Shown here in pieces: positions 43,666 to 51,211 of a stretch of DNA of 64,000 nt; positions within the stretch are counted from its first letter, which is position 1, and the number at the start of each line of letters is the position of its first letter. The position numbers and the translations under genes are program-made. A model generated the notes under the pieces. It did not search any database, had not been told where the DNA came from, and saw only the letters and a program-made list of their open reading frames with translations. The stretch is from positions 183,776 through 247,775 of the forward strand of contig NZ_STGX01000004.1 in NCBI RefSeq assembly GCF_004912155.1. The letters are read 5' to 3'. This DNA comes from Glycomyces paridis (GTDB lineage Bacteria; Actinomycetota; Actinomycetes; Mycobacteriales; Micromonosporaceae).

Positions 43666-44697
43666 GTGTCGTACAGCCGACCCGACGAGACCTGGGGCCA
43701 CGAGCCGCCCGAGGCGGCCGAGCCCGCCTGGGGCGGGGCCTACGCCGAAGCCGAGCCGGCCGACGAGCGCCGCGGCGAGGCCAGCCGGACCGAGGACCCC
43801 CCGACCGGCGCGAACCGCTGGGAGACCACCGGCTCCTACCGCTCGACCGGCCCCGACGGCGAAGTCGACCACACCCTCCCCCCGCCCAGCCCGAGCCTGC
43901 TCTCGCGCCTCCCCGCGCTGGCGGTGACGGTCGCGATCAGCGCCGGGCTCGTCCTCGGCACCCAGATGGAGCGCCCCGTCTACGCCGCGGGGATCGCGGT
44001 CCTCCAGATCGCGATGGTGGTCCTGGCCGTCTGGGTCCGCAAGGTCGAGGGCGCGTGGGTGACGCTCCTGGTCGCCTCCGGCCTCGCCGTGGCCGCCGAC
44101 TGGGCGGCCGTCTCGTGGTCGCCGGTGTCGCTCATGCCGATCACGGTGCTGGTGGCGCTCGCGTTCGCCGCCGCCGTCGTCGGCCAGCTCGTGCGCCGCG
44201 AGCACGCGGGGGTGACCGAGAGCCTCGGCTTCACCATGCTGCTGTGCGTGGCCGTCGCCGGCTACACCTGCTATATAGCCCTGTCGCGGCTCGGCTCGGC
44301 GCCGCCGGCGATGTACTCGGCGGTGGTCGCGGCCGGGACGGCGATCCTCGCGGCGCGAGCGGTGGACCTCGTCATGCCCGACCCGCGCATCAACCGGCAG
44401 GTGACGCGCGGCGCGTTCGGGATCGTCATCGGCACCATGTGCGGCACCGCCTCGGCCGCCTACGCGGGGCTGGTCATCGAGGGCCCCGAGCCCTCGCACG
44501 CGGCGATCGGCGGCCTGCTGGTCGCGCTCATCGCGGTCCTGTCCGACCTCGCCTGCGGCTACCTCTCCGCGGCGCGGCGCATCGACGGCGCCGGAACCGC
44601 GCCCGCACCGGTGGTGAGCGCCGCCGGGCCGCTGCTCGCGTTCGCCGTCACGGGACCCGTCGTGTACCTCTTGAGCGTCTATTACATGATCGACTGA
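43666..44697 (+). CDS. polytopic membrane protein with acidic N-terminal extension
   Basis: GTG 43666 is favoured by the leaderless promoter pattern; 343 residues. The first 85 residues are hydrophilic and acidic/Pro-rich (SYSRPDETWGHEPPEAAEPA, PTGANRWETTGSYRSTG). Eight or more membrane helices follow (SLLSRLPALAVTVAISAGLV, GFTMLLCVAVAGYTCYIALS, MYSAVVAAGTAILAARAVDL and others). The fold has no recognised transport or enzymatic motif. It resembles actinobacterial hypothetical membrane proteins with a cytoplasmic tail. A 70-base gap separates it from the LmeA-like gene, so both may be co-transcribed. Confidence 0.78.
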   Translation: MSYSRPDETWGHEPPEAAEPAWGGAYAEAEPADERRGEASRTEDPPTGANRWETTGSYRSTGPDGEVDHTLPPPSPSLLSRLPALAVTVAISAGLVLGTQMERPVYAAGIAVLQIAMVVLAVWVRKVEGAWVTLLVASGLAVAADWAAVSWSPVSLMPITVLVALAFAAAVVGQLVRREHAGVTESLGFTMLLCVAVAGYTCYIALSRLGSAPPAMYSAVVAAGTAILAARAVDLVMPDPRINRQVTRGAFGIVIGTMCGTASAAYAGLVIEGPEPSHAAIGGLLVALIAVLSDLACGYLSAARRIDGAGTAPAPVVSAAGPLLAFAVTGPVVYLLSVYYMID

Positions 44698-44766
44698 CAC
44701 ACCCGTCCGCGATCGCGCGCGGCCCACCCCCGCGCGCCGCATACACGCCGTTTTGGAGCACTCCAG

Positions 44767-45495
44767 GTGAAGATCCTCCGCCGCCTCCTCATCACCCTGG
44801 TCATCCTCGTCGCCGTGGTCGCCCTGGGCGACCGGGTCGCGAACGCGGTCGCCGAGCGCCGCATCGCCACGGAGGTCGCGAACACCGCGGCCGACCACGG
44901 CGCGTACTCCGACCGGCGCCCCGAGGTGACGATCCACGGCTGGCCGTTCCTCGACCAGGCCTGGACGGGCGAGTTCGAGCAGATCGACATCACCCTCAAG
45001 GACGTCGGCGCGAGCGGCCTGGTCTTCCCGTCCCTCGACCTGGTCGCGCGCGGCGTCGAGGCCGACTGGCGCGAGCTCGCCGACGGCGGGGACGTGGTCG
45101 CGCGGGACCTGGAGGTCTCCGGCAGCGTCTCGGTCGCGTCGGTGGAGGCGCTCCTGGCAGAGGAGACCGGGTACGACCTGACGATCGGCGAGGACGGCCA
45201 GGCGACGCTGCGCGCGACCAAGCAGGTCGACGCCCTGAACATGTCGGTCGACCTGGAGGCGACCGGCCGGATCGTCATCGGCGAGAGTGAGCTGAGCTTC
45301 ACCCCCGACGCCGTGGAGACCCTCACCGAGGGCCTGCCGCCGGGCGCGCAGCCGGTCATCGAGCAGTTCGCCTCCGAGCTCGGGTCCTCGATCCCCCTGC
45401 CCGACCTGCCGTACGGCATCGTGCTCGGGGAGATCGTGTTCGACGGGAACGCGGTCACCGTCTCCGGTTCGGCCGAGGACGTCGTCCTCACCTGA
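44767..45495 (+). CDS. DUF2993/LmeA-like exported protein
   Basis: GTG 44767 gives 242 residues. A signal or anchor helix (about 5-27, LRRLLITLVILVAVVALGDR) precedes a beta-rich domain with VTIHGWPFLDQAWTGEFEQI, VFPSLDLVARGVEADWRELA and the C-terminal PLPDLPYGIVLGEIVFDGNA. The DUF2993 family includes LmeA, an envelope-lipid maturation factor of mycobacteria (lipomannan). The pattern here is that family at its usual length (about 240). The precise lipid substrate in this organism is unknown. Confidence 0.87.
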   Translation: MKILRRLLITLVILVAVVALGDRVANAVAERRIATEVANTAADHGAYSDRRPEVTIHGWPFLDQAWTGEFEQIDITLKDVGASGLVFPSLDLVARGVEADWRELADGGDVVARDLEVSGSVSVASVEALLAEETGYDLTIGEDGQATLRATKQVDALNMSVDLEATGRIVIGESELSFTPDAVETLTEGLPPGAQPVIEQFASELGSSIPLPDLPYGIVLGEIVFDGNAVTVSGSAEDVVLT

Positions 45496-45553
45496 GCGCG
45501 CGCGGCGGTTCCGCATCGCGAGAACGTGTGTGGATTCGCGCGGGGAAGTCTGC

Positions 45554-45566
45554 TAGCGTTCACGCC
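45554..45566 (+). promoter_or_regulatory. promoter for leaderless cysteine leader peptide
   Basis: TAGCGT (45554-45559) sits seven bases before ATG 45567, so transcription probably starts at or just before the ATG, giving a leaderless mRNA for the leader peptide. The -35 region is not clear. Confidence 0.5.
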
Positions 45567-45644
45567 ATGCGCAAGCCGATGCTCACCAAGCGGCGCGCGA
45601 TCGACTACTGCACGATCGCGGCCACGCTCTGTCGAATGCCGTAG
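45567..45644 (+). CDS. cysteine-attenuator leader peptide
   Basis: ATG 45567 opens a 25-codon ORF that starts MRKPMLTKRRAIDYC, continues through TIAATL and ends CRMP. The pattern MxTKRxAxDxC...ALC is the known cysteine-linked leader peptide class that precedes sulfur-assimilation genes in actinobacteria and mediates cysteine-responsive attenuation. The Cys codons at positions 15 and 22 are the expected sensors. It lies 289 bases upstream of sseA, a sulfur-transfer gene, which fits. Confidence 0.8.
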   Translation: MRKPMLTKRRAIDYCTIAATLCRMP

Positions 45645-45933
45645 GCGACTCGCCGGGCCCACCGAGGCCTGAGGCAGTCGCCGCATTGCGGCCCAGCGTG
45701 CGCGAACATCAGAGCAAGGCTTGCGACCCACTCCCCACACCGCCTCAGGCGCGATCCGGGCGTGACGTCACATCGGCTTGAACCCGGTCCCGTGGACCGG
45801 ACGTCCTCTGGACGATCCCTGCTCAGCCGCGATCAGCGGCGACTACGCACCGCACCCGCCTCACTCTGGGCACGCTCTCGAACTCGGAACAGTCGAAGTC
45901 AGTCATTCCATTTACGTTCAGGAGAGAACAGCC
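45645..45933 (+). promoter_or_regulatory. putative attenuator region between leader peptide and sseA
   Basis: GCCTGAGGC (45667-45675) pairs with GCCTCAGGC (45742-45750), and CCGGTCC (45784-45790) pairs with GGACCGG (45794-45800) around a 3-base loop. These are candidate attenuator and terminator/antiterminator stems. A ribosome site AGGAGAG lies before ATG 45934. Mechanism is inferred from the leader peptide class. Confidence 0.5.
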
Positions 45934-46785
45934 ATGGCCCGTGAAGACGTGCTGGTCACCGCCGATTGGGCGGAAGAGAACCTCGACACCCCCGGCGTCG
46001 TGTTCGTCGAAGTCGACGAGGACACGTCCGCCTACGACAGCGGACACATCAAGGGCGCGGTGAAGATCGACTGGAGGGACGACCTCCAGGACCCGGTCCG
46101 CCGCGACTTCGTCAACCAGGAGCAGTTCTCGCAGCTCCTCTCGGAGCGCGGGATCGCCAACGACGACACCGTCGTCCTCTACGGCGGCAACAACAACTGG
46201 TTCGCGGCCTACGCGTACTGGTACTTCAAGCTGTACGGCCACGCCAGCGTCAAGCTGCTCGACGGCGGCCGCAAGAAGTGGGAGCTCGACGCCCGCGAGG
46301 TCGTCACCGAGGTCCCCTCCCGCCCGGCCACCTCCTACGTCGCCGGCCCGCTCGACTGGAGCCTGCGCGCCAAGCGCGACGAGGCCGAGGCCGCGATCGG
46401 CGTGAAGAACCTCATCGACGTGCGCTCCCCCGACGAGTACGCCGGCCGCCTCCTGGCCCCGGCCCACCTCCCGCAGGAGCAGTCCCAGCGCGCCGGCCAC
46501 ATCCCGACCGCGCTGTCCGTGCCGTGGTCGAAGGCCGCGAACGAGGACGGCACCTTCAAGTCCGAGGCCGAGCTCCGCGAGATCTACGTGGACGAGGCGG
46601 GCCTGGACGAGTCGAAGTCGACCATCGCCTACTGCCGCATCGGCGAGCGCTCCAGCCACACCTGGTTCGCGCTCCGCGAGCTCCTCGGCTACGAGGACGT
46701 CAAGAACTACGACGGCTCCTGGACCGAGTACGGCTCGCTGGTCGGCGTCCCGATCGCCCTCGGCGACGAGCCCGGCACCAAGTAG
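45934..46785 (+). CDS. sseA: thiosulfate/3-mercaptopyruvate sulfurtransferase (rhodanese)
   Basis: ATG 45934 has AGGAGAG ahead; 283 residues in two rhodanese domains. The N-terminal domain is inactive (YDSGHIKGAVKIDWRDDLQD). The C-terminal one has the persulfide-forming Cys in the active loop CRIGERSSH (about residue 234), preceded by LIDVRSPDEYAGRL. The enzyme transfers sulfane sulfur from thiosulfate or mercaptopyruvate to cyanide or thiols. The following gene is its constant actinobacterial partner (DUF1416), and a cysteine leader peptide precedes it, so it belongs to sulfur metabolism. In mycobacteria the equivalent is SseA/CysA-type. Confidence 0.93.
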   Translation: MAREDVLVTADWAEENLDTPGVVFVEVDEDTSAYDSGHIKGAVKIDWRDDLQDPVRRDFVNQEQFSQLLSERGIANDDTVVLYGGNNNWFAAYAYWYFKLYGHASVKLLDGGRKKWELDAREVVTEVPSRPATSYVAGPLDWSLRAKRDEAEAAIGVKNLIDVRSPDEYAGRLLAPAHLPQEQSQRAGHIPTALSVPWSKAANEDGTFKSEAELREIYVDEAGLDESKSTIAYCRIGERSSHTWFALRELLGYEDVKNYDGSWTEYGSLVGVPIALGDEPGTK

Positions 46786-46814
46786 CACCGGCGACGGAAC
46801 GGAAAGGTACCAAC

Positions 46815-47126
46815 ATGTCTGACAGCTGCGCAGCACCCGATCAGGACACGGCCCTGCCGGCGTCGGTCGACCTGGAGAAGGAGACCGTGCTCACCGGCAC
46901 CGTCGTCAACGACGAGGGCGAACTGGTGCAGGGGGCGTACGTGCGCCTCCTCGACGGCACCGGCGAGTTCACCGCCGAGGTCGTCACCGGCGAGGGCGGC
47001 CAGTTCCGCTTCTTCGCCGCCCCCGGCAAGTGGACGCTGCGGGCGCTCTCGCGCTACGGCGACGCCACCGGCGAGGTCGAGGCCGTCCGCGGTCTCAACG
47101 AGACCAAGCTCGCCGTCAGCCGCTAG
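46815..47126 (+). CDS. sseC: DUF1416 protein (SseC-like), partner of sulfurtransferase
   Basis: ATG 46815 follows GGAAAGG; 103 residues. It has a short acidic N-terminus with a Cys (MSDSCAAPDQDTALPASVDL), then a single beta-sandwich: VLTGTVVNDEGELVQGAYVR, FTAEVVTGEGGQFRFFAAPG, KWTLRALSRYGDATGEVEA. This CarboxypepD_reg-like/DUF1416 family is found immediately after the rhodanese gene in mycobacteria and other actinomycetes (SseC). It lies 29 bases after sseA and is co-transcribed. Its biochemical role is not established. Confidence 0.9.
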   Translation: MSDSCAAPDQDTALPASVDLEKETVLTGTVVNDEGELVQGAYVRLLDGTGEFTAEVVTGEGGQFRFFAAPGKWTLRALSRYGDATGEVEAVRGLNETKLAVSR

Positions 47127-47163
47127 ACCGACCGGGGCGATTCAGCTCGTAACCCAGTCCTGA

Positions 47164-47191
47164 GGGCGGGGCCGCACCAGCGGCCCCGCCC
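47164..47191. terminator. bidirectional terminator between sseC and the phosphotransferase gene
   Basis: GGGCGGGGCCG (47164-47174) pairs with CGGCCCCGCCC (47181-47191) around CACCAG, an 11-bp GC-rich stem between two convergent genes. TTA follows on the plus strand. Confidence 0.8.
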
Positions 47192-47959
47192 TTAGCGCTG
47201 TTCCCGTCGCGGTCGCCCGGCTTCGATGTACGCGACGATCTCCTCGCTCGAGACCTCCACCGGCGGTTGAGCGGCGATCCGCGCGATCACGTCGGCGTTG
47301 GACGTACCGTCCAGCCGGGCCCGGACCCGGTCCCGCTCCGAGTCGCCGACGTTCGGGTCGGCGTGGCGGAATCGCACGCCTACGGCGAGGCTCGCGGGCG
47401 GCAGGTCCGCCGCGAGGCGGTGCAGCAGCGGCCCGAGGCCTGCTGCCAGGCAGGAGTCGACTTCGGAGGGGTCGACTTCGGCGAGGATCGCCCAGGTGAC
47501 GGCGCGGTCGACGGCCGGATCGCCCGCCGCCGCGTTGGTCCAGTCGATGACCTGCGGGCCGTCGTCGGTGAGCAGCACGTTCCCCGGATGCAGGTCGAGG
47601 TGCAGCACCGCGCGGTCGGGGGCGGTCGCCGCGAGGTCGACGCCGCGCGCGGTGGCGGCGAGCCACGGGGGCGGCTCGATGCGGTGCAGGTCGCCGAGCA
47701 GGGCGAGGAGCGTCTCAGCGGCGGCGGCGAGGTCGACGCTCCCGGTGAGCAGGGCGTCGAGGAGGGTCGGGCCGTACAGGCGCTCCATGGTCATCTCGGC
47801 GCCGCTCGCGGTGTACACCTGCGGGACCGGGTAGCCGCGGCCACGCAGGTATCGCATGAGGCGCGCCTCCGTTTCGCAGTCGGAGGCGCTGCGGCGCAGC
47901 ACGGTCCGGTCGTCGACCGCGTACACGGCCGAGGCGCGGCCGGAGGCGAGGAGTTCCAT
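47192..47959 (-). CDS. aminoglycoside phosphotransferase-family kinase
   Basis: ATG 47959 gives 255 residues. It has the APH kinase fold: N-lobe SGRASAVYAVDDRTVLRRSA with a Lys/Arg-for-ATP region. The C-lobe has the catalytic HLDLHPGNVLL (H-x-D-x-x-x-x-N) and VIDWTNAAAGDPAVDRAVTW in place of DFG. ATP-dependent phosphorylation of a small molecule (aminoglycoside, macrolide or choline-type) is likely; substrate is unknown. The gene stands alone, minus strand, ending in the shared terminator. The C-terminal tail has DRVRARLDGTSNADVIARIA. Confidence 0.87.
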   Translation of the reverse strand: MELLASGRASAVYAVDDRTVLRRSASDCETEARLMRYLRGRGYPVPQVYTASGAEMTMERLYGPTLLDALLTGSVDLAAAAETLLALLGDLHRIEPPPWLAATARGVDLAATAPDRAVLHLDLHPGNVLLTDDGPQVIDWTNAAAGDPAVDRAVTWAILAEVDPSEVDSCLAAGLGPLLHRLAADLPPASLAVGVRFRHADPNVGDSERDRVRARLDGTSNADVIARIAAQPPVEVSSEEIVAYIEAGRPRREQR

Positions 47960-48022
47960 GCGGCCACGCTACCGGCCGCCCGGGGCGGGACGCGTGGTCC
48001 CGCCCCGTGCTCTGCTGTGCCG

Positions 48023-48517
48023 CTAGTCCTTCTTGTAGCGGGCGGCCTTGGTCGCCGGGTCGTAGTGTCCCGCCGGGTTGCGGAGGATGACGTTGACGCG
48101 GTTCCAGGCGTTGATCTGGGCGCACATGGCGATGAGGGCGGCGGTCTGCTCGTCGTCGTAGTGCTTGCGCAGGAGCTCCCAGGTCTCGTCGGAGACGCCG
48201 TGGGGGTTGTCGGCGAGGCGGGCGGACTCCTCGGCGAGGGCGAGGGCGGCGCGTTCGGCGTCGGTGAAGGCGGGGGCCTCGCGCCAGACGGTGACGAGGT
48301 TGAGGCGCTCGGGGTCCTCGCCGGCGTGGACGGCGTCCTTGTAGTGCATGTCGGTGCAGAAGCCGCACCCGTTGATCTGGCTGGCGCGGAGTTTGACGAG
48401 CTCCATGGTGGCGTGCGGGACCGGCGAGGCGGTGTGGAAGAGCTTCTCGATGGCGAGCATGGCCTTGTAGTGGGCCTTGCCGAATTCGGTGTCCTGGTAG
48501 GAGAGTCGTGCGGTCAT
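48023..48517 (-). CDS. AhpD-like carboxymuconolactone decarboxylase-family protein
   Basis: ATG 48517 gives 164 residues. Helical CMD fold with a redox motif NGCGFCTDMHYKDAVHAG (about residues 52-68), the CxxC and following His typical of the AhpD/alkylhydroperoxidase branch. A later W-rich helix (ETWELLRKHYDDEQTAALIA) and INAWNRVNVILRNPAG follow. It follows the ECF41-type sigma gene on the same strand with 15 bases between, a pairing seen repeatedly: ECF41 sigma factors usually control an adjacent CMD-family gene. The protein likely reduces peroxides or acts on an organic substrate. Confidence 0.88.
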   Translation of the reverse strand: MTARLSYQDTEFGKAHYKAMLAIEKLFHTASPVPHATMELVKLRASQINGCGFCTDMHYKDAVHAGEDPERLNLVTVWREAPAFTDAERAALALAEESARLADNPHGVSDETWELLRKHYDDEQTAALIAMCAQINAWNRVNVILRNPAGHYDPATKAARYKKD

Positions 48518-48532
48518 GGCGGTGTCCTTCGG

Positions 48533-49441
48533 TCAGGGCCCGATCGTGTGCAGGCCGTGGAACTTGTCGGGGTTGCGGACCATGTCGACGGTGGTGATGC
48601 GGCCGTCGACGATGCCGAGTGCGGTGACGTTGGCGACGCGTCCGGCTTCGGTGAAGAGGAGGGCGAGGCCGCCGTTGACGAGGATGGTGCGCCGTTCGCC
48701 TTCGGGGTGTTTCGCGTTGACGCCGATGAGGAAGCGGGCGACCTTGTCGGCGCCGCGGACGGGCCTGCGGGCGGCGCTGACGCGGCCGCCGCCGTCGGAG
48801 GTGAGGACGGCGTCGGGGGCGAGGAGCGCGAGGAGGCCCTGGAGGTCGCCGGTGCCGGTGGCGGCGGCGAAGGCGTCGACGACCTCGCGGTGGCGGCGGG
48901 GGTCGACGTCGAAGCGGGGGGTGCGGGCCTCGACGTGGTCGCGGGCGCGGCTGGCGAGTTTGCGGCAGGCGGCGGGGGTGCGCCCGAGCGCGGCGGCGAC
49001 GTCGTCGAAGGTGAGGCCGAAGACGTCGTGGAGGACGAAGGCGGCGCGTTCGGCGGGCGTGAGGGTTTCGAGGACGACGAGCATGGCCCAGGAGAGGGAG
49101 TCGGCGAGGCTGACGGTGTCGGCGGGGTCGGGCGCGGTCTCGACCGGTTCGGGGAGCCAGGGGCCGATGTAGGTCTCGCGGCGGTGGCGGGCGGAGCGCA
49201 GGACGTCGAGGGCGAGGCGGGCGGTGGTGGTGACGAGCCAGCCGGTGAGGTCGTCAATGGCGTCGATATTGGTGCGCTGAAGTCGGATCCAGGCGTCCTG
49301 GACGGCGTCCTCCGCTTCGGGGAGGGTGCCGAGGAGGCCGTAGGCGACGCCGACGAGGCGGGGCCGGAGTCGCTCGAAGTGCGCGGCGGCCTCGGCCGGG
49401 GTGCGTGCTTCGGGTTCGTTCATGCCGGGTGGACGGGACAT
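48533..49441 (-). CDS. ECF41-type sigma factor with SnoaL-like C-terminus
   Basis: ATG 49441 (MSRPPGMNEPEAR) gives 302 residues; ATG 49423 is an internal alternative. Sigma-70 region 2 (about 25-95) reads PRLVGVAYGLLGTLPEAEDA and VQDAWIRLQRTNIDAIDDL. Region 4 (about 125-175) reads LTPAERAAFVLHDVFGLTFD and DDVAAALGRTPAACRKLASR. The last 120 residues form a SnoaL-like NTF2 domain (VDAFAAATGTGDLQGLLALL), the hallmark of the ECF41 group, where it modulates activity in place of an anti-sigma factor. The AhpD-like gene directly downstream is the expected target. Confidence 0.92.
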   Translation of the reverse strand: MSRPPGMNEPEARTPAEAAAHFERLRPRLVGVAYGLLGTLPEAEDAVQDAWIRLQRTNIDAIDDLTGWLVTTTARLALDVLRSARHRRETYIGPWLPEPVETAPDPADTVSLADSLSWAMLVVLETLTPAERAAFVLHDVFGLTFDDVAAALGRTPAACRKLASRARDHVEARTPRFDVDPRRHREVVDAFAAATGTGDLQGLLALLAPDAVLTSDGGGRVSAARRPVRGADKVARFLIGVNAKHPEGERRTILVNGGLALLFTEAGRVANVTALGIVDGRITTVDMVRNPDKFHGLHTIGP

Positions 49442-49529
49442 GGTTCAAGAGTGTGACACCCGCGGGGCGTTTGTGACGGGGATCGCCGCGGGCGGGGCGG
49501 GCGGGTGGTGATGGGGCAGACTGTCAGGC

Positions 49530-50177
49530 GTGTTCTCGAACGTCTCGGCGCGGTGGCGCCGCCGCCTGCGGGCGCTGGTCGTGGTGTGGGCGGTGCTGCT
49601 GGTGGCGGTGTCGTTCTGGGGGTCGCGGGCGACGGTGCGCGAGCAGGTGGGGGCGGCCGAGGCGCGGACGGTCCTGGACGGCCTCGTGGGCGAGGCGGCG
49701 GCGTCGCTGACCGGTGCGGCGGTGCTGGCGGTCGGGCCGCTGCTCGTGGAGGCGTGCGACGTGACGCCCGCGCGGCACGGCTGGTCGCTGTCGCGGACCC
49801 TCCAGGTGTCGGGTGCGACGGTCTCGCAAGTCGAGGACCTGGTGGCGCGGTTCGAGCTCCGGTCGGTGTCCTCGGGCCCGGAGGGCGCGTCGTGGTCGGG
49901 CGAGAGCGCGGACTTCGTCGGGCTGCGGGTGACCGCGTCGAGCGCGGAGCCGGCCGGTGGCCGGTGGGCCGACCCGGTGTCGTTGCAGGCGACCTCGGGG
50001 TGCCGCCCGGCGACGTCGCCGGTCGGCGTCGTGTCGCCGGTGCCGCCGCTGGAGTGGGAGCCGTCGTGGGACTTCGGGTCCGTCGAGTGTCCTGACGGGA
50101 CGGTCCTGGCGAGCTGGACCGAACCGGTGGAGGCCGAGCCGCTGCGGGTGCACGAGACCTCGGGCGGCTGTTCCTGA
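49530..50177 (+). CDS. single-pass membrane protein of unknown function
   Basis: GTG 49530 gives 215 residues. One N-terminal TM helix (about 12-31, RLRALVVVWAVLLVAVSFWG) precedes a mostly extracytoplasmic alpha/beta domain (EARTVLDGLVGEAAASLTGA, LLVEACDVTPARHGWSLSRT, DDLVARFELRSVSSGPEGA-like). Three Cys in the exported part (VEACDV, SGCRPA, VECPDG) may form disulfides, plus a final SGGCS. There is no recognised domain. It diverges from the ECF41 gene across about 88 bases and precedes DUF1963 by 32 bases. Confidence 0.78.
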   Translation: MFSNVSARWRRRLRALVVVWAVLLVAVSFWGSRATVREQVGAAEARTVLDGLVGEAAASLTGAAVLAVGPLLVEACDVTPARHGWSLSRTLQVSGATVSQVEDLVARFELRSVSSGPEGASWSGESADFVGLRVTASSAEPAGGRWADPVSLQATSGCRPATSPVGVVSPVPPLEWEPSWDFGSVECPDGTVLASWTEPVEAEPLRVHETSGGCS

Positions 50178-50209
50178 GAGGGGTTGCCGGGCCTGTGCAC
50201 AATCGTCCC

Positions 50210-50944
50210 ATGAGCGAGTTGATCTTGGACGCGGCCGACGACTGGGCGGCCCTGCGGCGCGAGTACATCTCCTTGCGGCACAAGGACAAAGATTCAACCG
50301 GACCCACCGTGGGCCATGTCGCCGGCGAACCGGAGCTGCCGGATTCGCTGGCATGGCCGACCGACTCCCACGACCGTCCGATGCAGCACCTCATGACCCT
50401 CGACCTCGCGGCCCTGCCGCGCGTGGGCCTGGACCTGCCCGCATCGGGGCGGCTCGTGTTCTTCCTCGACGAGGAGTACGCCGAGCCCTCGATCCTGTTC
50501 TTCGACGACCCGGCCGCCCTGCGCCCGCGCGCCTACCCCGAGTCCTTCCGCTGGGTCCCCGACGCCCGCATCGACCTGGTCGCGGCGACCGAACCGTGCT
50601 GGCCCGAGGGCGACCACCCCTACCTCGCCCGTTTCCCCAAGGGGCACTTCGACGGCGTACCCCGCGAGGACCCGCCTGAGCCGCTGCTGGTGGCCGACCA
50701 CCGCATCGGCGGCTACACCGGCGTGGGCGTCCAGTACGACTTCGACTGCGCCCCCGATTCGACCCTTCCCGAGGGTCTCGGCGCCGAAGCGGAGAACCTC
50801 CCGATCCTCCTCGCGCAACTCGACTACGACCCCGACGCCGGCATGGGCTGGGGCGACTGCGGCAACGCCCACTGGTCCATCTCCCGCCCCGACCTCGCCG
50901 CCCGCCGCTTCGACGCCGCCGAATTCTCCTGGAGCTGCCACTGA
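50210..50944 (+). CDS. DUF1963 protein
   Basis: ATG 50210 is preceded by CACAAT seven bases upstream, consistent with leaderless transcription; 244 residues. DUF1963 signature features are visible: LAWPTDSHDRPMQHLMTLDL, GRLVFFLDEEYAEPSILFFD, VDHRIGGYTGVGVQYDFDCA-like and GWGDCGNAHWSISRPDLAAR. The C-terminal ends with a W-x-C. The family is widespread and functionally unknown; it is frequently found near SMI1/KNR4 and polymorphic-toxin genes, which also occur in this window at 52926 and 58306. A soluble cytosolic protein. Confidence 0.88.
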   Translation: MSELILDAADDWAALRREYISLRHKDKDSTGPTVGHVAGEPELPDSLAWPTDSHDRPMQHLMTLDLAALPRVGLDLPASGRLVFFLDEEYAEPSILFFDDPAALRPRAYPESFRWVPDARIDLVAATEPCWPEGDHPYLARFPKGHFDGVPREDPPEPLLVADHRIGGYTGVGVQYDFDCAPDSTLPEGLGAEAENLPILLAQLDYDPDAGMGWGDCGNAHWSISRPDLAARRFDAAEFSWSCH

Positions 50945-50996
50945 GCGGCGGCGCGTTAGGGTGGACCCGCGTTCCCCCTACCCCCGAGGAGTGCCG

Positions 50997-51194
50997 ATGT
51001 CGTACCCCGATCCCCAACGGCCGCACGAATCCGCGCCGCAACCGCCGCCTTCGCACCAGCCGCCGGCGTATTCGGGGCCGGTGCTCGATCCGAACGTGAA
51101 CAAGCGGTTCGAGCGACGCATCAAGTGGATCATCGCCGGAGGGTTCGTCGTGGTCGTGGGCGGGCCGCTGCTGATCTGGCTGCTGTCGCGGTAG
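50997..51194 (+). CDS. small tail-anchored Pro-rich membrane protein
   Basis: ATG 50997 has GAGGAG six bases ahead; 65 residues. A Pro/Gln/His-rich N-terminus (about 1-35) is followed by a basic helix (NVNKRFERRIKW) and one C-terminal TM segment (IIAGGFVVVVGGPLLIWLLS). Such tail-anchored mini-proteins are typical actinobacterial unknowns. Its end is 18 bases from the convergent nuoD stop. Confidence 0.75.
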   Translation: MSYPDPQRPHESAPQPPPSHQPPAYSGPVLDPNVNKRFERRIKWIIAGGFVVVVGGPLLIWLLSR

Positions 51195-51211
51195 ACGTCA
51201 CTTGCCAGTCT

